Assembly: GCA_964386385.1 (NCBI GenBank)
Contig: CAYLRN010000008.1
Coordinates: 1-64,000, forward strand
Source: RUG572 sp964386385
GTDB taxonomy: Bacteria; Verrucomicrobiota; Kiritimatiellia; RFP12; UBA1067
Direction of reading: 5' to 3'
Length of the DNA: 64,000 bases
Shown: piece after piece, positions 63,719 to 64,000 of the stretch
Layout: every line of letters begins with the position of its first letter
Numbering within the stretch: position 1 is the first letter of the stretch
Program-made: the position numbers and the translations under genes
Notes under the pieces: model-generated
The model's database searches: none
The model's input: the letters and a program-made list of their open reading frames with translations, nothing else
What the model was told of the DNA's origin: nothing

Positions 63719-64000
63719 TCAGCCGTTGAGGGCGTCCGCTATTCCGCGCCAGTAGCCGACGCACTCGGCGATCTGCGTGACGTTGTCCTCGAAGTCGCGT
63801 TCGTATTCGAGGGCGCAGACGCCGCGGTAGTCTATCTCCACGAGCGCCTTCATCACGCGCACGAGGTCGATCTTGCCGCGCGGAAGCGGGACGGAGCGTC
63901 CGTTCGGCTTGCCGATCTCGAAGTTCTTGAAGTGCAGGTCGAAGATCCTGTCGGCGTGCTTGTGGATGGAGGCGATGAGGGCCTGCATGGGCTCGCATCC
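63719..64000 (-). CDS. Sugar phosphate isomerase/epimerase-like protein, partial
   Basis: Carboxy-terminal 93 residues of a xylose-isomerase-like TIM barrel; the frame stays open past the window edge. DRIFDLHFKNFEIGKPNG, then VRVMKALVEIDYRGVCALEYE and DNVTQIAECVGYWRGI match the C-terminal half of the AP-endonuclease-2/IolE-type family, with the metal His (DLHFK) and Glu (LEYE). The N-terminal half lies outside. Probably the convergent partner of the sugar oxidoreductases. Confidence 0.85.
   Translation of the reverse strand, partial: GCEPMQALIASIHKHADRIFDLHFKNFEIGKPNGRSVPLPRGKIDLVRVMKALVEIDYRGVCALEYERDFEDNVTQIAECVGYWRGIADALNG

Overview
The window reads as a GC-rich, densely packed chromosome segment of a Gram-negative bacterium. 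The gene content fits the PVC superphylum, most likely a gut-type Kiritimatiellota or close verrucomicrobial relative. The pointers are two GH78-type alpha-L-rhamnosidase relatives, a GH43-GH2 fusion, a DUF1080 protein, Gfo/Idh/MocA oxidoreductases (one with a Tat-type leader), PA14/LamG-type secreted proteins, autotransporter-type beta-strand repeats and GT11/GT26/GT4 surface glycan genes. The taxonomic placement is inference; no rRNA or tRNA gene was seen.

Layout. 313-5104: GDP-L-fucose synthesis (gmd, fcl), two glycosyltransferases and an ElyC/YdcF-like protein. 5413-11470: a tight co-directional run with a NeuD-like acyltransferase, an EHD-type dynamin-like GTPase, hisA, an M16 peptidase, a YmdB-like phosphodiesterase and an MtaD-like deaminase. 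11496-12280: three tiny overlapping genes ending in a DUF4160 protein. 12293-13483 (minus): a XylR-like regulator. 13707-17938: trpL-trpEGDC with a leader peptide and attenuator. 18099-25149: a large secreted PA14/FN3 protein, an SPFH protein and a GH78 enzyme, followed by a broken C5-methyltransferase stub. 25393-36559: a surface-polysaccharide locus with a Wzy/WaaL-like membrane protein, GT2, four GT4, GT11 fucosyltransferase, acyltransferase-3 and WecG/TagA-type GT26. It is preceded by a strongly structured non-coding stretch. 36724-41550: a 1608-residue beta-repeat/LamG surface protein. 42234-46113: a RelE-type toxin-antitoxin pair, a beta-helix protein and a HindVP-type restriction-modification pair with visibly higher A+T. 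46124-56595: carbohydrate enzymes, a biotinylated carboxyltransferase subunit, NfeD-like protein, Gfo/Idh/MocA and DUF1080. 56781-60707 (minus): dnaK-groES-groEL in one run. 61104-64000: sugar dehydrogenase, Gfo/Idh/MocA and a partial sugar isomerase-like gene.

How it fits together. gmd and fcl make GDP-fucose, which the GT11 fucosyltransferase 30 kb away can use; the many GT4/GT2 enzymes, the polymerase/ligase and the acyltransferase would build and decorate a fucose-containing surface glycan. The secreted and Tat-type proteins point to growth on rhamnose- and glucuronate/galactose-type plant or mucin glycans.

The strongest new signals are regulatory. First, a complete textbook trp attenuator: promoter, 28-codon leader peptide with three Trp codons, competing hairpins, and a terminator before trpE. 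Second, promoters of surface genes carry A9, A13 or T7 runs between the -35 and -10 regions, a layout compatible with slippage-driven phase variation, and two of them share a 24-bp upstream element. Third, a hairpin-rich putative leader or small RNA precedes the polysaccharide polymerase. Fourth, extended -10 promoters (TGnTATAAT or TGnTAGAAT) recur throughout, several placing the predicted transcript start at or next to the ATG.
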